A DNA stretch of 38,663 nt from Clostridia bacterium (GTDB taxonomy: Bacteria > Bacillota > Clostridia > Oscillospirales > CAG-272), in assembly GCA_017453005.1 (NCBI GenBank), contig JAFTKY010000067.1, positions 1 through 38,663 of the forward strand. Direction: 5' to 3'. Position 1 is the stretch's first letter. Each line of letters opens with the position of its first letter. Below, piece after piece: positions 8,535-18,504 of the stretch. Made by a program: the position numbers and the translations under genes. The notes under the pieces are model-generated. The model was not told the DNA's origin. It saw only the letters and a list, made by a program, of their open reading frames with translations, and made no database searches.

Positions 8535-8629
8535 TACCGCATAATTGGGAAGTTGTGCGGTGTTACCGCTCAATTTTCGCTCAATTACAAAAAATTTATA
8601 TTTAAAATAATAATTGGAGGTTATTTGGA
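8535..8629 (+). promoter_or_regulatory. rpsD-rpoA spacer with hairpin
   Basis: A 95-base spacer, longer than its neighbours. It contains the inverted repeat ACCGCA...TGCGGT (8537-8561) and a second possible pairing with the downstream GTTACCGCTC, then an A/T-rich stretch and the rpoA site TTGGAGG. It may modulate readthrough or translation of rpoA. No promoter with both boxes is obvious. The regulatory role is inferred only from position and pairing. Confidence 0.35.
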
Positions 8630-9604
8630 ATGATAGAGATAGAGAAGCCTAATATAACTACGATAGAGACGAGTGAAGACGGTTCCTGTGGCACGTTCGT
8701 AGTAGAGCCCCTCGAAAGAGGCTTTGGAATCACACTCGGAAACTCGCTTCGCAGAGTTCTTTTGAGCTCGCTCCCCGGCTATGCTGTAACAAGCATAAAG
8801 ATTGACGGTATTCTCCACGAGTTCAGCACTATTCCCGGTGTAACGGAAGACGTTACCGAGATAGTTCTCAACGTAAAGGGAATTATCGCAAAGCTCAACT
8901 GTCACGGTCCCAAGACCGTTTACATTGACGTACTCGGTGAGCATGACGTAACTGCGGGAGATATCAAGCAGGACAGCGACATTGAAATTCTTAACCCCGA
9001 CCATCACATAGCAACGGTAGCAGAGAACGAGAGATTCTACATGGAGCTTACGTTCAACTGCGACAGAGGCTACGTTTCGCAGGAGCGCAACAAGCAGCTT
9101 CACAGCGATTTCCTCGGCATGAATGCTTCAATGCCCATCAACACGATATTCACTGACTCGATATACACACCCGTTTACAAGGTGAACTATGAAGTCGAAA
9201 ATACACGTTCCGGCAGCAACACAGACCTCGACAAGCTCACGCTTGAGGTAGTTACGAACGGTACGATCTCGGCTAAGGAAGCGATTTCTCTCGGAGCCAA
9301 GATTCTCAATGAGCATCTCAACTTGTTTGTGGATCTTTCAGATGACGCAAAGAAGGCTGAGATTATGATCGAGAGTAAGGAAACCAAGAAGGAAAAGGTT
9401 CTTGAGATGACCATTGAGGAACTTGACATGTCTGTACGTAGCTTCAACTGCTTGAAGCGTGCAGGCATTGACACAGTTGAAGATCTTACTAACCGCACCG
9501 AAGAGGATATGATCAAGGTGCGTAACCTCGGTAAGAAGTCGCTTGACGAAGTTATTCAGAAACTCCATTCGCTCGGACTTGATCTCAAGCGCGAAGAGGA
9601 GTAA
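8630..9604 (+). CDS. rpoA: DNA-directed RNA polymerase subunit alpha
   Basis: This 324-residue subunit has the N-terminal dimerisation domain ([20 protein letters not shown] near residue 30), which nucleates core assembly. The C-terminal helix-hairpin-helix domain ([34 protein letters not shown]) contacts UP elements and activators. The length is slightly above the usual 310-320. GGAGG lies about ten bases before the ATG. rplQ follows after 38 bases. Confidence 0.98.
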   Translation: MIEIEKPNITTIETSEDGSCGTFVVEPLERGFGITLGNSLRRVLLSSLPGYAVTSIKIDGILHEFSTIPGVTEDVTEIVLNVKGIIAKLNCHGPKTVYIDVLGEHDVTAGDIKQDSDIEILNPDHHIATVAENERFYMELTFNCDRGYVSQERNKQLHSDFLGMNASMPINTIFTDSIYTPVYKVNYEVENTRSGSNTDLDKLTLEVVTNGTISAKEAISLGAKILNEHLNLFVDLSDDAKKAEIMIESKETKKEKVLEMTIEELDMSVRSFNCLKRAGIDTVEDLTNRTEEDMIKVRNLGKKSLDEVIQKLHSLGLDLKREEE

Positions 9605-9642
9605 AAAATATTTGCTAATATATCAGAAGGAGGGAATCAGAG

Positions 9643-10008
9643 ATGCCCGCAAACAGAAAGCTCGGCAGAACCACCGCGCACAGAAACGCAATGCTTCGCG
9701 GCATGGTTACACTTTTGCTTGAGAACGGACAGGTACAGACGACTGTTACCAGAGCAAAGGAAGTTCGTTCCATCGCAGAAAAGATGATCACACTTGGCAA
9801 GAAGAATACTCTTGCAAGCTATAGAGCAGCTCTTTCCTACATTACAAAGGAAGACGTTGCAAAGAAGTTGTTCGACGAGATCGCACCCAAGTATGCAAAC
9901 CGTAACGGCGGTTACACACAGATCCTCAAGATCGGTGTTCGCCGCGGTGACGCAGCAGAGATGGCTATCGTCAGACTTATTGATGAGGACACAGCATCCG
10001 CTGAGTAA
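9643..10008 (+). CDS. rplQ: 50S ribosomal protein L17
   Basis: A 121-residue L17 beginning [21 protein letters not shown], with [15 protein letters not shown] and the C-terminal [14 protein letters not shown]17 sits at the exit side of the 50S polypeptide tunnel. AAGGAGGG lies before the start. It is the last gene of the ribosomal cluster, and a strong terminator follows 12 bases after its stop. Confidence 0.98.
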   Translation: MPANRKLGRTTAHRNAMLRGMVTLLLENGQVQTTVTRAKEVRSIAEKMITLGKKNTLASYRAALSYITKEDVAKKLFDEIAPKYANRNGGYTQILKIGVRRGDAAEMAIVRLIDEDTASAE

Positions 10009-10020
10009 TTATCACAAACA

Positions 10021-10052
10021 AAAAAGCAGGTTGCATCGCAACCTGCTTTTTT
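10021..10052 (+). terminator. bidirectional terminator between rplQ and gltS
   Basis: A perfect 14-bp stem (AAAAAGCAGGTTGC / GCAACCTGCTTTTT) with an ATC loop, with A-runs on the left and T-runs on the right. It can end transcription of the + strand ribosomal operon and of the - strand gltS operon, which converge here. Confidence 0.95.
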
Positions 10053-10058
10053 GTTTTA

Positions 10059-11444
10059 CTATTTCTTCCTTCTCTTGAATATCTTGCTTCGGAAAAGGAT
10101 TATATTCATAGCTATAAAGAACAGTACGAAAATTATGAGTGTAATCACGGGCTGTGTAATTGCCAGCGTTGCCAGAAACATCATCGGAAGTCCAAATACT
10201 ATGGCAGGGAAGTTCTGATATACCATATTATCCGCCGCTGGGGTCTTGAAGTCCTCGTCTATCTCACGCAAAAGGATAGTAGCGGTGCTTGCAGTACCCG
10301 TAAGCATGCCGTACATCATAAGGAATTGCTCCTCGCAATAATCCTTGAAAAGTGTTTTTGCAACTATGCGGTTATAGGCGTAGGTGACGATAATTCCAAG
10401 TACCGAGAGAATAGCGAGTATTCCTGCGTAGCTTGCAAGCATTTCAAGCTGAATTGCGGCAACTCCCGCAACTATCATCAGATCAAAGAAGAAATTGCTT
10501 ATGCGCGTGAGCATAAAGTTATTGGTCTGCTTTCTTCTTATAAGCTTTTTCTTGTTGAGGAAGCTGAGCACACCCTTTACGACTACCGCCGCAAGCACGC
10601 CGAGCAGGAAATTGAAGCCATATATAACGGCCTTAAGTCCATCATTGTTTTTGAAGAAGCTTCCGATAAGTGCCATGATTCCGTAAGCCAGCACGTACGT
10701 AACGACAACAAGCGCAACCTGAACGGTAAACTTGTCGATGCTCTCTTGAAGTGGGATCTCACCCTCGGGAGATACTGCCTCATCCTGCGACGAGCCGTCA
10801 GTTCTTGTGGACCTTTGAAGCTTGCCCCTTTTTTTCATAATTTGCAGATGTACCACACCTCCGACGGCGGCAGAAAGGAAACCGATTGCCGCTATTGCGA
10901 GACCGAAGGTCGTTCCGTTTTTAAGCCCCGCCTCTTGGTATATTGAACCGTAGTTCATTGCCTGTCCGGTGCCTTGACCAAACCCAAAGGGAAGTAGTGC
11001 GCCTCCTGCGGGAAGAAAATCCTTCATGAAGAAGGCAGCAACCGGAAGAGTAACACAAAGTCCTACAATACCCTGTATAAGATACGTAGCAACGGTGGTG
11101 ATACCCGTATTGAATATCTCACCCGAGCGTTTTTTGCTCATTTTGCTGTCGCTGGTTTTTAGTGCCGATGCGATAAATCCAAGCGCAAGAGCATGATATG
11201 TAATTACCTCGAGCGTTTCATAACCCTTATGATTGAACACACCCGCATCAAAAAAGCTGTCTTTTGTGATAAGCTTGTATATACCGGTTACGATAAGAAT
11301 AATTGCTCCGCCAAGCACCGAGGTGGGTATGAGAGATTTTTGCAGAAACGGGATTTTCTTAAGAAGCTTTCCAATCAGCAGGCTGCCGAACAGAACGCCA
11401 AACAAAAGAATCCAACTCCACACGTTAGAGTCCCAAAAATGCAT
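10059..11444 (-). CDS. gltS: sodium/glutamate symporter, GltS family
   Basis: A 461-residue polytopic membrane protein with two sets of hydrophobic helices separated by a charged cytoplasmic loop around residues 205-230. Features of the GltS family (sodium:glutamate symport) include the glycine-rich PFGFGQGTGQAMNYGS segment in the first half and GMLTGTASTATILLREID in the second, the pseudo-symmetric re-entrant regions. It is about 60 residues longer than the E. coli protein, mostly because of the hydrophilic linker. AAAGGAG precedes the ATG. Its start overlaps the end of the acyltransferase gene by 20 bases, so the two are co-transcribed. Confidence 0.88.
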   Translation of the reverse strand: MHFWDSNVWSWILLFGVLFGSLLIGKLLKKIPFLQKSLIPTSVLGGAIILIVTGIYKLITKDSFFDAGVFNHKGYETLEVITYHALALGFIASALKTSDSKMSKKRSGEIFNTGITTVATYLIQGIVGLCVTLPVAAFFMKDFLPAGGALLPFGFGQGTGQAMNYGSIYQEAGLKNGTTFGLAIAAIGFLSAAVGGVVHLQIMKKRGKLQRSTRTDGSSQDEAVSPEGEIPLQESIDKFTVQVALVVVTYVLAYGIMALIGSFFKNNDGLKAVIYGFNFLLGVLAAVVVKGVLSFLNKKKLIRRKQTNNFMLTRISNFFFDLMIVAGVAAIQLEMLASYAGILAILSVLGIIVTYAYNRIVAKTLFKDYCEEQFLMMYGMLTGTASTATILLREIDEDFKTPAADNMVYQNFPAIVFGLPMMFLATLAITQPVITLIIFVLFFIAMNIILFRSKIFKRRKK

Positions 11445-12642
11445 TATTTTCGTCTCCTTTTCTTATGTTTTTGTATCTGTGATATATATGTACGAACTTG
11501 AGCGCGTTGAAGCGCTTATCGCCCTTGAGCTGATATATTTTTCCGTCGGAATAAATATTGAGCTTGTTCCGTCCGAGAACTGTAACAGCCGAGGTGCTGT
11601 CAAACTCAAAGCAGAGCTGTGATGCTTGCAAATCAAGGACTATGCGGTCTCCGTAAAGCGAGACGGCGGCGTTATCCGCGACAAGGTTTTTCTTCTCACA
11701 CGGTATGACCTCCAAAGCTCTTGCTCGTTCAAGGTATATTGGCTTTTCCGTAAGAGCGGTCACGTCAAGGGCGTTGACGTAGTCTGCCTGATAGTTATAC
11801 CAGTCCGCAACAAAGTGGAAGGGAAAATCAAACCCTACGCCGACAAGCTCCTTGTGCTTTGTGTATCTTATCTGCCTGTGACAGCTTTTACACTCAATTA
11901 TGTCGCGGTTGCTCTCAAACGCGGAAAGTCCGCAAAACGGACATATATATACTGCGCGCTCAAGGTACTCGGCAAGTCGTTTGTGACGGAATTCGTCGTT
12001 TGCGTTTGCTTCGTTGACGTAAAGACCGTCCTTTATCTCCGTATAAAGCTGATCGTCGGTCATTGACGCGTATTCCTCGGGAGGAATGACGCGGGAAACG
12101 TAGCCCTTCATTTTGCCCTTGCGGATAACGTCGCTCCATCTCGGCTCAACACCGTAGCCGCCCTCAATACGAAAGAGAACTATCGGTACGCCGAGCTTTT
12201 TTGCGAGCGGGACGATGGACGGGCTCATATATTCGGTCCTACCGCTGTAGGTTCGGTTGCCCTCGGGGGCGAGAGCGATAGTGCCGCCCTCCTTGGAGAC
12301 GCGGATACAGTTGAGGATCGCCTTTATGTCCGTGGTTTGCTTTTTTATCGGGATGGGCGCGACGAGGTATCTTATAATTGAGGATACCCAGCCGTTGGAG
12401 AATATGTCCTCGGTGGCGAGGTAATATATAGGCCCCTTGAACGCCATGCCGACGAAAAACTGGTCAAACGGCGTTTGATGGTTCATAAGTATAAGATACG
12501 GACGCTTTTCTTGCTCCTTGAAGCGCGAGACCTTTATTCCGTACCTCAGACGGCAATACGGACTGAGAAATACGCGCAAAATTTCGGTCACGAGCTTGTG
12601 GCGCGGACGCATCCATTTTTTCTTTTTGTTTCTTTTACTCAT
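11425..12642 (-). CDS. PlsC-like acyltransferase with C-terminal zinc ribbon
   Basis: A 405-residue protein with the 1-acylglycerol-3-phosphate acyltransferase fold. The catalytic HX4D box NHQTPFD has H55 and D60, and PEGNR at residues 126-130 is the acceptor-binding motif. Residues 234-254 carry CPFC and CKSC, a four-cysteine zinc ribbon, followed by about 150 residues of uncharacterised C-terminal domain. PlsC enzymes make phosphatidic acid at the membrane, but the additional domains make the substrate uncertain. The start at 12642 has an AGGAG site; an upstream ATG (12696) would add 18 unconserved-looking residues. It overlaps gltS and follows mgtE. Confidence 0.82.
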   Translation of the reverse strand: MSKRNKKKKWMRPRHKLVTEILRVFLSPYCRLRYGIKVSRFKEQEKRPYLILMNHQTPFDQFFVGMAFKGPIYYLATEDIFSNGWVSSIIRYLVAPIPIKKQTTDIKAILNCIRVSKEGGTIALAPEGNRTYSGRTEYMSPSIVPLAKKLGVPIVLFRIEGGYGVEPRWSDVIRKGKMKGYVSRVIPPEEYASMTDDQLYTEIKDGLYVNEANANDEFRHKRLAEYLERAVYICPFCGLSAFESNRDIIECKSCHRQIRYTKHKELVGVGFDFPFHFVADWYNYQADYVNALDVTALTEKPIYLERARALEVIPCEKKNLVADNAAVSLYGDRIVLDLQASQLCFEFDSTSAVTVLGRNKLNIYSDGKIYQLKGDKRFNALKFVHIYHRYKNIRKGDENNAFLGL

Positions 12643-12659
12643 CTTTTCTCCTGTGAGGT

Positions 12660-12731
12660 GGATTTTCAAAAACGGGGGCAAAGCAATCTGTGCCATGCCC
12701 CGAATTCTGTGTGAATTTACCGAGTTGTCAA
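12660..12731 (-). promoter_or_regulatory. candidate promoter and hairpin upstream of the acyltransferase gene
   Basis: On the minus strand a TTGACA (12731-12726) is followed 16 bases later by CAGAAT, a fair -10. Just downstream is a GC stem (CGGGGCA ... TGCCCCCG) followed by TTTTT, which could act as a terminator for mgtE or as an attenuator before the acyltransferase-gltS pair. Both elements fit in the 93-base gap after mgtE. Confidence 0.45.
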
Positions 12732-12735
12732 ATTA

Positions 12736-14373
12736 TTAAAATCCAAGGATCTTTGAAGCTATTGCAAAGTAGACTATAAGTGTCACGGTGTCGACTATGG
12801 TCGCGATAAGCGGGGTTGCCATAACGGCAGGGTCAAGTCCGATTCGCTTTGCACCTATCGGCAAGCAAGCTCCGATAAGCTTTGCTATAACTATCGCGCA
12901 TATAACGGTTACGCTGACTATCAGGGCGACCTCGACGTTCTCCCACGCAAAATCAAGCTTGAAATCCACAAGCATGGTCTTTATAAAGCAAGCGACGGAA
13001 ATACATACTCCGCAGAGAAGGGAGACGCGGAATTCCTTCCAGATTATTCGGAAAATATCGCCCATTGATATCTCGTCAAGCGAGAGCGCACGGATAATTG
13101 CAACGGAAGCCTGGCTGCCCGCATTACCGCCCGTGTTCATGAGCATGGGCACGAATACGGCGAGGATTGCGTACGTTCCGAGAGCATTTTCGTATTTTGC
13201 CATTATCATACCCGTGAATATCGCGGAGATCATGATTATAAGCAGCCACGGAAAACGCTTGCGCCACGTCTCAAATACACCCGTTTTCATATACGGCTTG
13301 TCGGTCGGCGCCATACCTGCCATCATTTCGATATCCTCGGTTGCCTCCTCGGTGATGACGTCAAGCGCGTCGTCGACGGTAACGATACCGACCAGTCTGT
13401 CTTCCTTGTCAACGATAGGCAAGGCGAGAAGGTCGTACTTTGAAATGGTATCGGCGACGGTCTCCTGGTCGTCAAGCGTTGACGCACAGATTATCTGGTC
13501 GCTCATTACGTCCGCAACCAGCGCGCCCGGCTCGGAAAAGAGCAGGTCCTTGAAGGATATGATACCCTGAAGGACGCGGCGGTTGTCCGTGACGTACGCG
13601 TAGTAGACCGTTTCCTTATCAACACCCGTTATTCTTATATGCTGAATTGCCTCCGCACACGTCATTTCCGCGCGAAGATCGATATACTCGGCTGTCATGA
13701 CGCTTCCCGCACTGTCATCGGGATATGCGAGGAACTTATTTATCTCGGCGCGCGTCTCGGGGGTTGCCGTTTGAAGTATCTGACGCACGATGTTTGCGGG
13801 AAGCTCCTGGAGCATATCAACCGCATCGTCGACTGAAAGCTCTTCGATAATGATGGATATCTCTCGGTCGGTCATCGCGGTGATGATTTTATGCTGAATA
13901 TCGCTCTCCAGCTCGGCACAAACCTCCGCTGCCGTGTCTTTTTTGAGCAGCTTGAAGACTGCGGGGATACGCTTTGCGGGAAGCTCTGAGAAGAAATCTG
14001 CGGCGTCTACGGGGTTCAGCTCCTCGAGACCGTGCATAAAGTCGGTGTACTTTTTATCGTCAAGCAGCTCTACGAGCTCGTCAAACTTATTCTCAAGCTC
14101 TTCCTCGTACGCCTCGGTAGCGGAGTCCTCGTTTTTGTCCTCCTCCAGCTCCTTTTTTATTTCCTCGATCTCGTCGTAGTCGGTGTTTTCATCAATATCG
14201 TCAATGTCTATTTCCTTTTCGTCGTCCTTTTCGTTATTGACCTTTTCGTCGGGGGGGACGTTGTCGGAGGGGCATGGGGCAGGTGCACCGTCTATTTCTT
14301 CCGAAATTATATCTTTTTCTTCGAGTTTGTCGATGTCGGAATCATCAAGAATGTTTTTCTTGTTTTCTGCCAT
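12736..14373 (-). CDS. mgtE: magnesium transporter MgtE
   Basis: A 545-residue Mg2+ channel/transporter. The order is a long acidic N-terminal extension (about 95 residues, rich in D and E), the MgtE N domain of helical repeats (ELPAKRIPAVFKLL, ELPANIVRQIL), tandem CBS domains (about 205-325), and five membrane helices. The conserved pore motif NTGGNAGSQ and the C-terminal DPAVMATPLIATIVDT are present. The N and CBS domains sense cytosolic Mg2+ and gate the pore in characterised homologues. The acidic extension is longer than in typical homologues. The gene has AAAGGAGGG upstream and a consensus promoter. Confidence 0.95.
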   Translation of the reverse strand: MAENKKNILDDSDIDKLEEKDIISEEIDGAPAPCPSDNVPPDEKVNNEKDDEKEIDIDDIDENTDYDEIEEIKKELEEDKNEDSATEAYEEELENKFDELVELLDDKKYTDFMHGLEELNPVDAADFFSELPAKRIPAVFKLLKKDTAAEVCAELESDIQHKIITAMTDREISIIIEELSVDDAVDMLQELPANIVRQILQTATPETRAEINKFLAYPDDSAGSVMTAEYIDLRAEMTCAEAIQHIRITGVDKETVYYAYVTDNRRVLQGIISFKDLLFSEPGALVADVMSDQIICASTLDDQETVADTISKYDLLALPIVDKEDRLVGIVTVDDALDVITEEATEDIEMMAGMAPTDKPYMKTGVFETWRKRFPWLLIIMISAIFTGMIMAKYENALGTYAILAVFVPMLMNTGGNAGSQASVAIIRALSLDEISMGDIFRIIWKEFRVSLLCGVCISVACFIKTMLVDFKLDFAWENVEVALIVSVTVICAIVIAKLIGACLPIGAKRIGLDPAVMATPLIATIVDTVTLIVYFAIASKILGF

Positions 14374-14422
14374 TGATAAGCCCTCCTTTCTGTAAAAATA
14401 AACATTATTCCACTATAAAAAT

Positions 14423-14451
14423 AGTATAACATTTGAGGCGGATTTTGTCAA
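14423..14451 (-). promoter_or_regulatory. sigma-A promoter of mgtE
   Basis: On the minus strand TTGACA (14451-14446) and TATACT (14428-14423) are separated by 17 bases. The predicted start near 14416 gives a leader of about 43 bases, too short for an M-box magnesium riboswitch. Confidence 0.8.
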
Positions 14452-14527
14452 TAAAAAATTTTTCTGCAAAGCTAAAAAAACTCTGTAATATATAATATTA
14501 CCACTAGGGTATGGGTGATATACAAAA

Positions 14528-14555
14528 ACAGCTCCGTGAAAGCTCACGGAGCTGT
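14528..14555 (-). terminator. terminator of the YcxB-like gene
   Basis: Stem ACAGCTCCGTGA / TCACGGAGCTGT, with a run of T on the minus-strand side (the A-run at 14524-14528) right after the stop codon at 14561. The plus-strand side also ends in ATTTTT, so it may work both ways. Confidence 0.85.
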
Positions 14556-14560
14556 AATTT

Positions 14561-15934
14561 TTACGCCGCCAATGCGTCGGGGGAAGAAACGGACGAGCCC
14601 GTATATTCCTTGCTGAATACGTAAATATATATATGGGAGAATGAATGATCGTATACGATTATAGCGTACTTACATTCGGCATTTACCGTTGGAAGCTGAT
14701 TGCACGTGCCCTCGGTCAGATTGACTATTACAAACGGATCGTTGTAGGGGGTATAAATATCTCCAACGAACGCTTGCATATCCTCCGTCATTTTGGTTAT
14801 CCACACATGGCTTCCCTCAACCTCGGATTTTAAATATTCGTTGTCCTCGTCCGACAGCGTGCAGGTCAGCATATTATACGAAAAGTACACTTTGCTCTCC
14901 TGATCGTATAGCTCGTATTCATCCGAATATACACTGTAAACGTCGGGGAAATCTACTCCCGATATTTCGCTCGCACTGTCAAGAATATTGTTGGCGAGCC
15001 GTGCGTCATCGTCCATATAGCTTTTGTCATACGCATCCATGCCAAATCCGAAAGAGCAGAGCAGGGCGAAAATAAGTATAATTGACGCGGCGATTATAAG
15101 CCCCTTGCCGCGGGATTTCCAGCCCGCTATGAGTGCGAGCGAAACTATGGGAAGTCCGACGGACAAGAATGAGAGTATTGCAAATACGATAGCTGCCACG
15201 GGGGCAAGATACGAGACTATAATCGTTGCTGCGAAGATTACGGCGGAGCAGGAAAGAAGCCATATTATAGCCGTCTGTCGCTTGTCGCGTACCTTTGCGT
15301 CGCAAGCCTTTCCGTTACTTGAGTTGCTTTTGACGTTTATTGCTCTGAGAAGGTAGCTGTTGTTTGTAACGGCGGATTTGGGTATCATAAACAAAATACC
15401 CTCGTGGATAAACACGATTATATGGCGCAGAGATTTTACCTTCGTGATTTTCTTGGGGTCTATTCTGTAAAACGTGTAAAGGTCCTCGCCTATGCGGTAC
15501 TCGTATTCTATGCGATTATAGAAAACGCGGTAGGTGGGCGTTCCGTCCTTCTTCATTTCTTCCTTGACGTTCGTTTTTGCGCCTGATCTTGAGAGAAGGG
15601 CGATAAGTACAAAAACTGCGGCTACAATGAAGGACGCGCTGAAATCCTTGGTATAAATACTCTCCCGTACACCTACCATAAAAATCGACGCCGCGAAAAC
15701 ATATAATATCCACATTAACGACTTCAATAAGTGCCTGCGCTGTTCAAGACGCTCTTCGAAGGTTGGTATAAACGTGATTTCTTCAAGAGGCAGGCTGTTG
15801 TCGGGAGCGGGGGGCTCCGTCTCTTCAGTCTTTTCGGGCTCGACCGCCGCATCGTCAAGCTCTTCAGTCGTCTCGGGAGCTACCGAATTCTCAAGAGCGG
15901 TGTTTTCCGTATGCTCTGTGTAGTTGTTGTCCAT
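14561..15934 (-). CDS. membrane protein with YcxB-like domain
   Basis: A 457-residue protein. Residues 1-65 are hydrophilic, acidic and rich in threonine and proline. Two membrane helices then precede a soluble segment that resembles the YcxB-like domain, including the FIHEGILFMIPKSAVT pattern. Three or four more helices follow, then a C-terminal extracytoplasmic domain of about 130 residues. The start at 15934 has AAGGAGG; an in-frame ATG 13 codons upstream lacks one. Function is unknown. A consensus-like promoter is upstream and a strong terminator downstream, so it is probably a single-gene unit. Confidence 0.7.
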   Translation of the reverse strand: MDNNYTEHTENTALENSVAPETTEELDDAAVEPEKTEETEPPAPDNSLPLEEITFIPTFEERLEQRRHLLKSLMWILYVFAASIFMVGVRESIYTKDFSASFIVAAVFVLIALLSRSGAKTNVKEEMKKDGTPTYRVFYNRIEYEYRIGEDLYTFYRIDPKKITKVKSLRHIIVFIHEGILFMIPKSAVTNNSYLLRAINVKSNSSNGKACDAKVRDKRQTAIIWLLSCSAVIFAATIIVSYLAPVAAIVFAILSFLSVGLPIVSLALIAGWKSRGKGLIIAASIILIFALLCSFGFGMDAYDKSYMDDDARLANNILDSASEISGVDFPDVYSVYSDEYELYDQESKVYFSYNMLTCTLSDEDNEYLKSEVEGSHVWITKMTEDMQAFVGDIYTPYNDPFVIVNLTEGTCNQLPTVNAECKYAIIVYDHSFSHIYIYVFSKEYTGSSVSSPDALAA

Positions 15935-15963
15935 AGTGTCCTCCTTGCTTTGTAGTTGATTTA

Positions 15964-15992
15964 ATTTTATCATATAACGGGGGATTTGTCAA
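15964..15992 (-). promoter_or_regulatory. promoter of the YcxB-like gene
   Basis: Minus-strand TTGACA (15992-15987), a 17-base spacer and TAAAAT (15969-15964), located about 30 bases upstream of the ATG at 15934. Confidence 0.65.
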
Positions 15993-16006
15993 CTTTGTTT
16001 TTTTAT

Positions 16007-16034
16007 GTTACTTTGTCAACAGTGACAAAGTAAC
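16007..16034. repeat. perfect 12-bp inverted repeat
   Basis: GTTACTTTGTCA and TGACAAAGTAAC flank a 4-base ACAG loop. It lies just upstream of the YcxB-like gene promoter and begins a stretch of further fold-back sequence. It is not followed by a T-run, so it is more likely the end of a dispersed element or an operator than a terminator. Confidence 0.6.
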
Positions 16035-16050
16035 CAAAGCATCGCACAAG

Positions 16051-16180
16051 GTGAGGGGATTTGATTTTGAGAACGCCGACTTGCAAAAAGCAATTCGACA
16101 ACCTCAAAATCTGCATACCGCCCTCCCCTTAAGAAACCCCACCCCGCACCTTCGGTGTAATTTTGCTGCGCGGTTTTTTT
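16051..16180. repeat. nested fold-back sequence, possible MITE remnant
   Basis: Complementary arms occur in nested order: AGGGG (16054-16058) with CCCCT (16125-16129), GATTTTGAG (16063-16071) with CTCAAAATC (16103-16111), and an inner TTGC-AAAAA-GCAA (16081-16093). A short GCACC-TTC-GGTGT hairpin and a T-run follow. Together with the inverted repeat at 16007 it fills the interval between two divergent transcription units. No gene is supported here. Confidence 0.45.
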
Positions 16181-16210
16181 GGTGTGGAGATGGAGTGCAA
16201 GAAAGCGGAA

Positions 16211-16244
16211 GAGGGGAGCTTTTTCAAAAAGCTCCCCTCTTTTT
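16211..16244 (+). terminator. terminator-like palindrome downstream of groEL
   Basis: A perfect 14-bp stem GAGGGGAGCTTTTT / AAAAAGCTCCCCTC with a one-base loop. The T-tail (TTTTT) is on the plus-strand side; on the minus strand, the direction of groEL, the tail is only TTCC. It is nevertheless the only terminator candidate after the groEL stop at 16262. Confidence 0.75.
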
Positions 16245-16261
16245 CATATATCAATATCTGA

Positions 16262-18192
<1,931 letters not shown>

Positions 18193-18242
18193 AATAAATT
18201 CCTCCTTATAAAATATGTGTAATTTTTTTCATCGTTACAAAA

Positions 18243-18269
18243 TTAGCAATCTACGCCCGAGAGTGCTAA
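18243..18269 (-). promoter_or_regulatory. CIRCE operator (HrcA site)
   Basis: On the minus strand the sequence is TTAGCACTC, nine bases, GATTGCTAA. It matches the CIRCE consensus TTAGCACTC-N9-GAGTGCTAA at all but one position. It lies in the groES leader just downstream of the promoter, the usual position for the HrcA repressor. Confidence 0.93.
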
Positions 18270-18277
18270 CATAGTAT

Positions 18278-18305
18278 ATTTTACACTATATTGGAAAAAA
18301 ATCAA
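18278..18305 (-). promoter_or_regulatory. groES-groEL promoter
   Basis: TTGATT (18305-18300) and TAAAAT (18283-18278) with a 16-base spacer on the minus strand. The predicted start at about 18271 puts the CIRCE element at the very 5' end of the message. Confidence 0.6.
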
Positions 18306-18504
18306 GGGGTAAAATGCAATATTCACATATATTTAACAAATGAAATTCTCTTTTAAAATAAAAGGGGGAGAAGAATGTCGGAGCGTGGCGGCGGGAGTGA
18401 TAAATGCGTATTGTCGGGCATAGATTTTTGTAGGTTTAATTACAAAAAAGGCGGAGATACCACCGCATGCTGCCATGCGGCAGCGCACGGGATGACAAGG
18501 ATAT
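18306..18504 (+). other. leader of the AGCS gene with alternative hairpins
   Basis: About 200 bases without a gene. The notable part is 18460-18490, where two mutually exclusive hairpins share bases: CCGCATG-CTGC-CATGCGG and GCTGCC-ATGC-GGCAGC. AAGGA precedes the start of the symporter gene. No convincing promoter pair is visible. Alternative pairing could be regulatory but could equally be a repeat fragment. Confidence 0.35.

Noticed and set aside
14374..14422. M-box magnesium riboswitch before mgtE
   Set aside because: The leader from the predicted start is only about 43 bases, too short for that riboswitch.
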